Shown piece after piece: positions 6,134-12,062 of a stretch of DNA of 12,062 nt. The notes under the pieces were generated by a model. That model was not told the origin of the DNA. It saw nothing but the letters and a program-made list of their open reading frames with translations, and made no database searches. Each line of letters begins with the position of its first letter. Position 1 is the first letter of the stretch. A program made the translations under genes and the position numbers. This DNA comes from CAYZJD01 sp964478455 (GTDB lineage Bacteria > Acidobacteriota > Terriglobia > Bryobacterales > Bryobacteraceae): NCBI GenBank assembly GCA_964478455.1, contig CAYZJD010000112.1, positions 1 to 12,062 of the forward strand, written 5' to 3'.

Positions 6134-6903
6134 TACTTTAGCAGGCCCTCTTCGGGCAGGGGGCAAGGGATTGCCGTCTCGCGCTCCATTCGAGCGCAGA
6201 GGACCTCGACTTCCTCGTTGGTCCGTCCGGGGTGGTGGTGAACGAGGAGCAGCGTGCCGACCGCCGCCGCCTTCGCGAAGTCGCGCACGGCGCTGAAGCT
6301 CGAGTGGCCCCTCAACCCTTGTGTGCGCGCCTCCTCGTCGGTAAACCAGAGTTCGTGCAGCAGCACCTTCACACCACGCACCCGTTCGACGTTCGCATCG
6401 CCCACGGTCGTGTCGGTCAAATAGGCGAGTTCGTCGCCGATGCGAACGCCGATGGAGCCGCCGGGGTGGTCCTGCCGCCACAGGCGTAACTCCAGACCGC
6501 CGATCCGCAGTTCCTCTTCGCGCACTGGCCGAACCTCGAGAGGACCCGCGAACGCGCGCCAGGGCGTCGGGAAGACCGGAGGGAACAACAACTGATCGAA
6601 GGCGTCTTCGGGTTCCGCATCGACTAACGGAAGGGCCGGCCCATACACATACACGGGCCTGTCCCACCATACACCCGGCAAATACGAGAGCCCAACGATG
6701 TGGTCCAGGTGATAGTGCGAAAGCAGGATGTTCAACGCCGCGCACGGCGCAAGCAACTCCCGGATGGCCGGCTCGATCAGCCGGGAGACTCCCGTGCCGG
6801 CATCCAGCAGCAGCGCCTCCTCGCCAGCAACTACCAGGAAGCTCATCGTCTGGCGGCCGTAGGAAGGGAAGTATCCGTTGACACCGAGAGGAACGATTCG
6901 CAC
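6133..6903 (-). CDS. MBL-fold (RNase Z-like) metal-dependent hydrolase
   Basis: Metallo-beta-lactamase-fold hydrolase, 256 residues, no signal peptide, so cytoplasmic. Seen: LLLDAGTG at 31-38; the HxHxDH signature in SHYHLDH at 62-68; DHPGG at 145-149; TDTT with D164; LLHELWF at 181-187; GHSS with H200; and LLVHHHPGR at 219-227. This motif order resembles the RNase Z/cyclic-nucleotide phosphodiesterase branch rather than glyoxalase II. The exact substrate cannot be read from the sequence. The frame could extend to an ATG at 7005, but that adds a basic low-complexity stretch overlapping the divergent glycosidase gene. GTG at 6901-6903, with GAGG 5 bases upstream, is the better start. The gene is divergent from the glycosidase cluster and heads the run leading to the permease and sulfatase. 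Confidence 0.85.
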   Translation of the reverse strand: MRIVPLGVNGYFPSYGRQTMSFLVVAGEEALLLDAGTGVSRLIEPAIRELLAPCAALNILLSHYHLDHIVGLSYLPGVWWDRPVYVYGPALPLVDAEPEDAFDQLLFPPVFPTPWRAFAGPLEVRPVREEELRIGGLELRLWRQDHPGGSIGVRIGDELAYLTDTTVGDANVERVRGVKVLLHELWFTDEEARTQGLRGHSSFSAVRDFAKAAAVGTLLLVHHHPGRTNEEVEVLCARMERETAIPCPLPEEGLLK

Positions 6904-6965
6904 GCAGACCTCGCTCCCGGCCGAGGCGGCCGGGCGAAGCCATTGTATTCTGGAAGATCGAACCC
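6904..6965. promoter_or_regulatory. Divergent promoter region with a GC-rich hairpin
   Basis: This 62-base gap must hold or follow promoters for both the MBL gene (minus) and the glycosidase cluster (plus). It contains a perfect inverted repeat, CCCGGCC at 6916-6922 and GGCCGGG at 6928-6934 with a 5-base loop, next to the GAGG ribosome site of the MBL gene. A weak -10-like TATTCT at 6946-6951 has no matching -35. GGAAG at 6952-6956 can serve as ribosome site for the ATG at 6966. Confidence 0.35.
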
Positions 6966-8288
6966 ATGCGGGCCGCGAAGATCTTCCTCTGCGCCGCCGT
7001 CGCAAGCGTTGCTCTTGCCGGCGATCCTCTCTACCCGCTGAAGGTCGGCCCCACCAAACGGTACCTGCTGGACCGGAACAACCATCCGGTGCTGATCCAC
7101 GGCGACACGGCCTGGTCGCTCATCACCGCACTCACAAAGGCGGAGGCGGAGCAGTATCTCGAGAACCGCCGGCAGAAGGGCTTTAACGCGATCATGGTCA
7201 ACCTGATCGAGCACAAGTTCAACGGTCCCGCTACACGCGAGGGCGAGCAGCCGTTCGGCACGCCGGGTGATTTCTCGACGCCCAACGAGAAGTACTTCGC
7301 GCACGCCGACTGGGTGATCCGCAAGGCCGCCGAAAAAGGGATCGCAGTGTTCCTGTTCCCCCTCTACCTGGGCTACGAAGGCACCGATGAGGGCTGGTGG
7401 GAGGAAACGCTCGCCAACGGTCCGCTGGCTTGCGGCGATTACGGCCGCTTCGTCGGCCGCCGGTACAAGGACTTTGACAACATCGTCTGGGTGATGGGCG
7501 GCGACCGGAACCCCGGACGTGCGTGGGAACACACGGATGCCGTGGCCGGCGGCATCAAAGAAGAAAACCCGCGCCACCTCTTCACCGCGCACGCAGCGCC
7601 CGAGCGCTCGGCGGCGGACGAGTACGCGCGCGGCGGCTGGCTCGACCTCAATACCACGTACACGTACCAGATCGTTCACAGGCGGCTGCGGCGCGATTTC
7701 AGCCGGCAGCCCGTCATGCCGTTCGTGCTCATGGAATCGACCTACGAGGGTGAGCACAACGCGAGCGCGGTCCAGATCCGGCGGCAGGCCTACTGGGCGC
7801 TGTTGTGCAGTGCAAGCGGCCAGTTCTTCGGCAACCGGCCGATCTGGCTGTTCGATCCGGGCTGGCAGGCGGCCACGGACGCCGAGGGCTCGCGCGACAT
7901 GGTTCATCTCAGGGCCCTGTTTCTCTCGCGGCCCTGGCACGAGCTTGTGCCGGACGACAAGCACCAAGTGGTGATCTCCGGTCTAGGCGAGTTCAACGGG
8001 CTCGACTATTTGACGGCGGCGCGCACGCGCGATGGCGGAACCTTGATCGCCTACATGCCGTCCAGCCGCCAGGCGACGGTGGACATGACGCAGATTTCGG
8101 GCGAACGCGCCGTGGCGTGGTGGTACAGCCCGCGTACCGGCGAGGCGACGCCGGCCGGCGAGTTCCCCACGCGCGGAAGGCAGACGTTCCTCCCGCCCGG
8201 CAGCGCGGACTGGGTCCTGGTGGTGGACGACGCTTCTCGGAATCTGCCCGCGCCGGGTTCGCCGGCCACCGCGAACACTAAGCAATGA
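6966..8288 (+). CDS. Exported DUF4038/GH140-like glycosidase (apiosidase-like)
   Basis: 440-residue secreted protein with a signal peptide (MRAAKIFLCAAVASVALAG). The body matches the DUF4038 TIM-barrel family: NHPVLIHGDTAWSLITALTK at 39-58, KGFNAIMVNL at 71-80, DNIVWVMGGDRNPGR at 171-185, VLMESTYEGEH at 254-264. The characterised GH140 member cleaves apiose from pectic rhamnogalacturonan II using an Asp and a Glu; here D180 (GGDRN) and E257 (MESTYEG) are the natural candidates. Residues about 350-425 (GGTLIAYMPSSRQATVDM, then WWYSPRTGEA) look like the small beta domain that usually follows, labelled a putative collagen-binding domain. The true sugar is not proven. It is the first gene of a plus-strand cluster, and its stop overlaps the next start in ATGA. 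Confidence 0.87.
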   Translation: MRAAKIFLCAAVASVALAGDPLYPLKVGPTKRYLLDRNNHPVLIHGDTAWSLITALTKAEAEQYLENRRQKGFNAIMVNLIEHKFNGPATREGEQPFGTPGDFSTPNEKYFAHADWVIRKAAEKGIAVFLFPLYLGYEGTDEGWWEETLANGPLACGDYGRFVGRRYKDFDNIVWVMGGDRNPGRAWEHTDAVAGGIKEENPRHLFTAHAAPERSAADEYARGGWLDLNTTYTYQIVHRRLRRDFSRQPVMPFVLMESTYEGEHNASAVQIRRQAYWALLCSASGQFFGNRPIWLFDPGWQAATDAEGSRDMVHLRALFLSRPWHELVPDDKHQVVISGLGEFNGLDYLTAARTRDGGTLIAYMPSSRQATVDMTQISGERAVAWWYSPRTGEATPAGEFPTRGRQTFLPPGSADWVLVVDDASRNLPAPGSPATANTKQ

Positions 8289-9901
8289 TGCGCCTGCGAG
8301 CTGCGGCAATCCTGTTGACGGCCTTCGGCCTGACGTGCTTGGCCGCGGGACAATCAGGCGCGGTGCTCTACCGCGAGCATTGCGGGGGTTGTCATGACCC
8401 GGCCACGGCGGGCCTCAACCCGGACTCGAACGCTCTTCGCGAACTGGGCTACGAAGCCATTCTGGCCTCCATGACTGTCGGCTCGATGGAAACCGTTGCC
8501 GCGGAACTGAGCGACGAGGAAAAGGCGGCCATCGCCAGGTTCCTTTCCGGGGAGGATTCGCCGCAGCGTGTGCGGACACTGCGGCTGGATTATGTCCATA
8601 GCGGCACGGCTGTGGAGGAGAGCTACGCCCTGGACGGCCTTGCGCTCGAAGGGCCATGGCCGGGGCGGCTGGATCGTGCGTCCGACGACACGAATCTCGG
8701 CAAGTACTACTTCGAGATCGAGGACGAGAAGACGAAGCGGGTTCTTTACTCGCGCGGCTTCGCGAGCGTCTTCGGCGAATGGGAACTGACCTCTGAGGCC
8801 AAGAGGCTGCGCCGCGCATTTCACGAATCGTTGCGGTTCCCGGCCCCGGAGGTGCCCGTTCGGACGGTCTGGAAGAAACGGGACAAGGGGAACGCTTGGC
8901 GCGAGGTCTGGTCGGTGCGCATTGAGCCATCGGATGCGGCCATCGACCGAACGCCACCCTCACCCAAGTACAAGGTGTGGGCGGTTCTCGAAAACGGCGA
9001 TCCGAAGGACAAGGTCGATTTGCTGCTGATGGGCGACGGCTACACGGCGGCGGAGATGGGCAAGTGGCACGCCGACGCGAAACGCATGGCGGAGCTGCTG
9101 TTCGCCGTGTCGCCGTTTCGGGAGCGTAAGAGCGACTTCAACGTCTGGGCGATCGACACGCCGGCCGAGGAAAGCGGCGTGGCGCGCCCATCCGACGGCG
9201 TGTACCGCCGCTCCCCGCTGCGGGCCTCCTACGACGCGTTCGGATCGGAGCGCTACGTTCTCACGTATGACAACAAGCGGCTGCGGGAAGCGACGGCGGC
9301 CGCGCCTTACGAGTTCATCGAGATCGTCGTCAACAACCGCAAGTACGGCGGCGGGGGGATCTTCAACCTCTATGCCACCGTGGCCGCCGACAATGCCTTC
9401 ACGCCTTACATCTTCGTGCACGAATTCGGGCACCACTTCGCTGGGCTGGCCGACGAGTACTACACTTCCGAGGTCGCCTACGAGAGCAGCGCGGAGCGGC
9501 CCGAGCCGTGGGAGCCGAACGTCACGGCGGATCCGAAAGCCAGCAAGTGGAGCGATCTCATCGGAGCGGGCACGCCGCTGCCGACGCCGTGGTTGAAAGC
9601 CGCCTTCGAGGATATGCAGAAAGAGATCCAGGCGCGCCGCCGCCAGCTTCGCGCCGAGAAGCGTCCCGAGCAGGAGATGGAGGCGCTGTTCCGCGAGGAG
9701 CGCGGCCGGCTGACGAAGCTGCTCGGCTCGGAGCGCTACGCCGGCAAGGCCGGCGCCTTCGAAGGGGCCATGTACGAGGCCAAAGGTTACTACCGGCCGC
9801 AGGCGGACTGCATCATGTTCAGCCGGAACGAGGTCGGCTTCTGTGCCGTCTGCCGCCGCGCCATCGAGCAGGTGATCGATCTTTATACGCGGGGCCGCTG
9901 A
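8285..9901 (+). CDS. M64-family zinc peptidase with N-terminal cytochrome c domain
   Basis: 538-residue exported protein. Seen in order: a signal peptide at about 1-22; a short class I cytochrome c domain at about 25-90 with the haem motif C33-G-G-C36-H37 and probable axial Met M68 (VGSME), ending in the helix SDEEKAAIARFLSG; an M64_N-like beta domain at about 97-213; and an M64 (IgA peptidase) catalytic domain from about 243 with DLLLMGDGYT (245-254), zinc motif H379-E-F-G-H383 and GLADEYY (387-393). A helical stretch at 438-480 is charged. C509, C520 and C523 form a conserved-looking C-terminal cysteine group. Known: M64 peptidases are metalloproteases, one of which cuts IgA. A haem domain joined to one is not something I know as standard. 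The start overlaps the upstream stop (ATGATG at 8285-8290; the second ATG could also be used). Confidence 0.87.
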   Translation: MMRLRAAAILLTAFGLTCLAAGQSGAVLYREHCGGCHDPATAGLNPDSNALRELGYEAILASMTVGSMETVAAELSDEEKAAIARFLSGEDSPQRVRTLRLDYVHSGTAVEESYALDGLALEGPWPGRLDRASDDTNLGKYYFEIEDEKTKRVLYSRGFASVFGEWELTSEAKRLRRAFHESLRFPAPEVPVRTVWKKRDKGNAWREVWSVRIEPSDAAIDRTPPSPKYKVWAVLENGDPKDKVDLLLMGDGYTAAEMGKWHADAKRMAELLFAVSPFRERKSDFNVWAIDTPAEESGVARPSDGVYRRSPLRASYDAFGSERYVLTYDNKRLREATAAAPYEFIEIVVNNRKYGGGGIFNLYATVAADNAFTPYIFVHEFGHHFAGLADEYYTSEVAYESSAERPEPWEPNVTADPKASKWSDLIGAGTPLPTPWLKAAFEDMQKEIQARRRQLRAEKRPEQEMEALFREERGRLTKLLGSERYAGKAGAFEGAMYEAKGYYRPQADCIMFSRNEVGFCAVCRRAIEQVIDLYTRGR

Positions 9902-9927
9902 ACGCCCCCGGCGCAGGAACACACGCC

Positions 9928-11895
9928 ATGCAAAAGGTCCTCTCCATTGTCTCCCTGATCGCGCTTTGTACCGCGCCGGCTGCGGCGGAGAAGGCGGTCT
10001 TCGATTCCAGCGGCCGGATGGCATCGATGCTCTACGACGGCCTGGAACTGGCCGTGCGCACCAACCTCGGCGCACCGCTCGCGGGCTGGATCAAGCTGCC
10101 GGGGCTCGAGCGCTCCGACCGCACCGAGGTCACCCGGAGCGGCGATGCCACGACCTGGACCGGCGGGATCGAATCCGTCGAGGGACAAGGGGCGCGGTTC
10201 CGGCAGATCGTGACTGAGCGCGACGGCAGGACCCATATCGCCATCGAGGTCGAAGCAGAAGCCGGGCTCGACACCGAGGGCGTTTACTTCTGGATCGACG
10301 TGCCGCGGGACAGCTTCCTCGGCGGCAAGGCAGAAACCGGCGAGGGCAGCGCAGTGGAATTGCCGCATCGCAAGCCCCCGCACCGCGACTTCCTCAGTTG
10401 TGAAACCAAACTGCTGAGGTTCACCGCCCCATCCGGCAGCCTGCGCCTGGAAGCGGAATTTGACCGCCTGCGGCCAGTGCTGTTGCGCGACCGCTGGACC
10501 TCCGAAGGCCGCTTCTACACCGCCTTCATCGAACTGCACCGTGGCGCGCTTGCCCGCGGAGGCAAGGCAGCGCTCGAACTCTCGCTGTCGCTCCAGGGAC
10601 GGGCTGAACCCCGTCCCGCGACTCTCCGCATGGATTTCGCGCGCAGCCGGTACAGGTTCCACGGCTTCGGCGGCAACTACTGCTTCGAAATCGAATCTCC
10701 CGTGACGCAATACACGCTGAACAACCTGCGCGTGGCCTGGGCGCGCACGGAGATGACTCTGAGTGACTGGGAGCCGGTCAACGACAACGAGTCGCCGGAC
10801 GAGGTGAACTGGGAGGCGCTCGAGCGGCAAGACGCGCCGGACTCGAACCTGCGCCGCGAGTTCCTGCTGGCGAAGCAGATCCAGACGATGGGCATTCCGT
10901 ACGCCATTGCGATCTGGCACATCCCGGAGTGGATGTATGAGGATCCCGGCAAGAATCCGGGGACGCTGAGACGGCGGCTGGCGCAAGGCAAGTGGGACGA
11001 ACTGCGCGAATCCGTCGGCTCCTACCTTCTCTACGCGAAGCGGCGCTACGGGGTCGAGCCGGACCTGTTCTCCTTCAACGAACCCAACCTCGGCGTGTAC
11101 GTTCTGTTCAGCCCGGAGGAGCATCGCGACGCGATCAGAAGTTTCGGCGCACACTTCCAGAAACTCGGACTCAAAACGAAGTGGCTGCTGGCCGACACGA
11201 CGGATCCGCGCGGGACGCACGCCTACGGCCTTCCGGCGGCGAACGATCCCGAGGCGATCCGGCACGTCGGCGCAGTCAGCTTTCACTCCTGGGGCGGAGG
11301 GAGCACCGAACAGTACAAAGCCTGGGGCGATCTGGCCGAGTGGCTGGACTTGCCGCTGCTCGTGGGCGAGTTCGGCGTGGACGCCTTCGCCTGGCGCGGT
11401 GAAATGTACGATTCCTTCCACTACGGGCTGCGCGAAGTGCGGATGCTCCAGGAACTGCTGCTGCACGCGCGGCCGCAGGCGGCGCTGCTTTGGGAGTTCA
11501 CCGCCGACTACGGCATCGTGCAGACCCGGCCCAAGCCGACCGGCGGCGAGGAACTGGTCCCGACCCACCGGTTCTGGTTCGTGAAGCACTTCGCCGACCT
11601 CACTCCTAAGAACGCGAACGCTCTCGAGACGAACTCGGACGAGCCCGACGTGCTCATCACTGCGTTTGCGGGCGAGCAACAGGGGCGGCGCGTCTACGCC
11701 CTCCATGTAGCCAACATGGGGCCGGCGCGCGAGGCCGTCATTCACGGCCTGCCCGCTGATGCCGGCCCCTGGCGGCTGGTGCGGACAAGCGAAGCGGACC
11801 AATTCCGCGAGCTTGAACAGGTGAGCGCATCCGACGGCGTGTTGCGGCTGGCGTTGCCCGCCCGGTGCCTGGTGACGCTGGTAGGCGCCCCCTGA
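9928..11895 (+). CDS. Exported GH30-like clan GH-A glycoside hydrolase
   Basis: 655-residue secreted protein with the signal peptide MQKVLSIVSLIALCTAPAAA. Residues about 21-230 are beta-rich without a recognised family. The (beta/alpha)8 barrel begins near 240 with RYRFHGFGGNYCFEIESP, the GFGG start typical of GH30. The acid/base is E385 in SFNEPNLG (NEP motif) and the nucleophile is E481 in LLVGEFGVDAF, as in clan GH-A retaining enzymes. Residues about 575-655 form a C-terminal beta domain (YALHVANMGP, then LPARCLVTLVG), as in many GH30 enzymes. The substrate is unknown; GH30 members act on xylans, beta-glucans and glucosylceramides. The frame is open upstream into the M64 gene, but the signal peptide and AGGA at 9915-9918 set ATG 9928. 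It follows the M64 gene after 26 bases, probably in the same operon. Confidence 0.82.
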   Translation: MQKVLSIVSLIALCTAPAAAEKAVFDSSGRMASMLYDGLELAVRTNLGAPLAGWIKLPGLERSDRTEVTRSGDATTWTGGIESVEGQGARFRQIVTERDGRTHIAIEVEAEAGLDTEGVYFWIDVPRDSFLGGKAETGEGSAVELPHRKPPHRDFLSCETKLLRFTAPSGSLRLEAEFDRLRPVLLRDRWTSEGRFYTAFIELHRGALARGGKAALELSLSLQGRAEPRPATLRMDFARSRYRFHGFGGNYCFEIESPVTQYTLNNLRVAWARTEMTLSDWEPVNDNESPDEVNWEALERQDAPDSNLRREFLLAKQIQTMGIPYAIAIWHIPEWMYEDPGKNPGTLRRRLAQGKWDELRESVGSYLLYAKRRYGVEPDLFSFNEPNLGVYVLFSPEEHRDAIRSFGAHFQKLGLKTKWLLADTTDPRGTHAYGLPAANDPEAIRHVGAVSFHSWGGGSTEQYKAWGDLAEWLDLPLLVGEFGVDAFAWRGEMYDSFHYGLREVRMLQELLLHARPQAALLWEFTADYGIVQTRPKPTGGEELVPTHRFWFVKHFADLTPKNANALETNSDEPDVLITAFAGEQQGRRVYALHVANMGPAREAVIHGLPADAGPWRLVRTSEADQFRELEQVSASDGVLRLALPARCLVTLVGAP

Positions 11896-12008
11896 CAACG
11901 TCGGCCGTCTGTCCAGTCCTTTTCAACCAGCAGGAGATGGCGCTGCCCGACCGGGATCCGCGCCAAACCCGGAACGCGAGGCGGTAGCGGCTTGTTGAGG
12001 GCGTTCGG
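11896..12008. other. Intergenic gap after the glycosidase cluster
   Basis: No coding signal that I trust and no hairpin with a T-tract were found, so the end of the upstream operon is unmarked. The right part holds the -35 of the antitoxin promoter. Confidence 0.4.
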
Positions 12009-12021
12009 GATGTGCTAGCAT
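11992..12021 (+). promoter_or_regulatory. Probable promoter of the antitoxin gene
   Basis: TTGTTG at 11992-11997 and, 18 bases on, TAGCAT at 12016-12021 preceded by TG (TGCTAGCAT), an extended -10 form. The -10 lies inside the left arm of the palindrome, so operator binding would shut the promoter. The leader would be only about 10 bases, with no clear ribosome site. Confidence 0.45.
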
Positions 12022-12035
12022 CATGCTAGCACATC
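12009..12035. promoter_or_regulatory. Perfect 27-base palindromic operator of the antitoxin gene
   Basis: Arms GATGTGCTAGCAT (12009-12021) and ATGCTAGCACATC (12023-12035) are exact inverted copies around C12022. Each arm contains the self-palindrome TGCTAGCA (12013-12020 and 12024-12031). The two boxes are 11 bases apart, one helical turn, as expected for two ribbon-helix-helix dimers bound side by side. It ends 3 bases before the ATG. Autoregulation by the toxin-antitoxin complex is inferred from family habit. Confidence 0.8.
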
Positions 12036-12038
12036 ACC

Positions 12039-12062
12039 ATGGCTACCCTGACCATCAGGAAG
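12039..12062 (+). CDS. FitA/VapB-type antitoxin, first 8 codons only
   Basis: ATG at 12039 opens MATLTIRK, which reads straight to the window edge. This is the typical opening beta-strand of FitA/VapB ribbon-helix-helix antitoxins (MATLTIRNL and similar), which neutralise a PIN-domain ribonuclease encoded just downstream. The assignment rests on eight residues plus the palindrome immediately upstream; together they are persuasive but not proof. The toxin gene, if present, lies outside the window. Confidence 0.6.

Noticed and set aside
5285..6241. 318-residue plus-strand frame
   Set aside because: Antisense to the permease; product is Glu/Gln/His/Arg-rich as expected for the complement of membrane codons.
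6904..7005. N-terminal extension of the MBL hydrolase to ATG 7005
   Set aside because: Adds an Arg-rich stretch overlapping the signal peptide of the divergent gene, whereas GTG 6903 has a well-spaced GAGG and starts right at the first beta-strand.
6843..7967. 374-residue minus-strand frame
   Set aside because: Runs through the divergent promoter and antisense to the GH140-like gene, whose conserved motifs settle the coding strand.
9508..9927. Extension of the GH30-like gene upstream to 9508
   Set aside because: It overlaps the M64 gene in another frame and would bury a clean signal peptide that starts at ATG 9928 behind a ribosome-binding AGGA.
8960..10075. 371-residue minus-strand frame
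   Set aside because: Antisense to the M64 peptidase and the start of the GH30-like gene; low-complexity Arg-rich product.
9883..11898. 671-residue open frame on the minus strand
   Set aside because: Exact antisense of the GH30-like gene in a high-GC region. The product is rich in Arg/Pro/Gly/Val, has no signal or family motif, and the plus-strand protein has catalytic motifs and a signal peptide.
1..12062. CRISPR arrays, tRNA or rRNA genes, insertion-sequence ends
   Set aside because: None of the expected repeat spacing, cloverleaf motifs or transposase frames was seen.

Overview
The window is high-GC bacterial DNA with tightly packed genes, many Shine-Dalgarno-led starts, and secreted glycosidases, a Tat sulfatase, a cytochrome c-tagged peptidase and a FitA-type antitoxin. 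This mix resembles Acidobacteriota of the Solibacter/Bryobacter kind. That placement is an inference from gene content and style; no marker gene is present.

Layout. (1) Positions 1-1693, minus strand: an N-acetylmuramoyl-L-alanine amidase followed, with a 4-base ATGA overlap, by an actin-like ATPase that runs off the left edge; together they form a probable wall/cytoskeleton operon. (2) Positions 1694-1922: an intergenic stretch with two small palindromes, a short echo of the sulfatase 3' end, and a strong promoter. (3) Positions 1923-3773, plus strand: a MarR-family regulator and an iron-sulfur QueG/reductive-dehalogenase-like protein fused to a C-terminal SCP2 lipid-binding domain. The same 16-base sequence, built on the palindrome TGTATATACA, sits in front of both genes, so the regulator very probably controls itself and its neighbour. 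(4) Positions 3850-6903, minus strand: MBL-fold hydrolase, then a REP-like hairpin, then an ABC-2 polysaccharide export permease, then a Tat-exported sulfatase. (5) Positions 6966-11895, plus strand: three tightly linked genes for exported proteins, namely a DUF4038/GH140-like glycosidase, an M64 zinc peptidase with an N-terminal cytochrome c domain, and a GH30-like clan GH-A glycosidase. (6) Positions 11896-12062: the promoter, a perfect 27-base palindromic operator and the first eight codons of a FitA/VapB-type antitoxin, cut by the window edge.

How the genes may work together. The plus-strand cluster looks like a glycan or glycoprotein degradation set acting outside the cytoplasm, with the convergently placed sulfatase a possible helper. 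The MarR pair is a self-contained redox or lipid-related module. The strongest candidates for something little described are the cytochrome c-M64 peptidase fusion, the MarR-controlled FeS-SCP2 fusion with its twin operators, and the amidase/actin-like pair.
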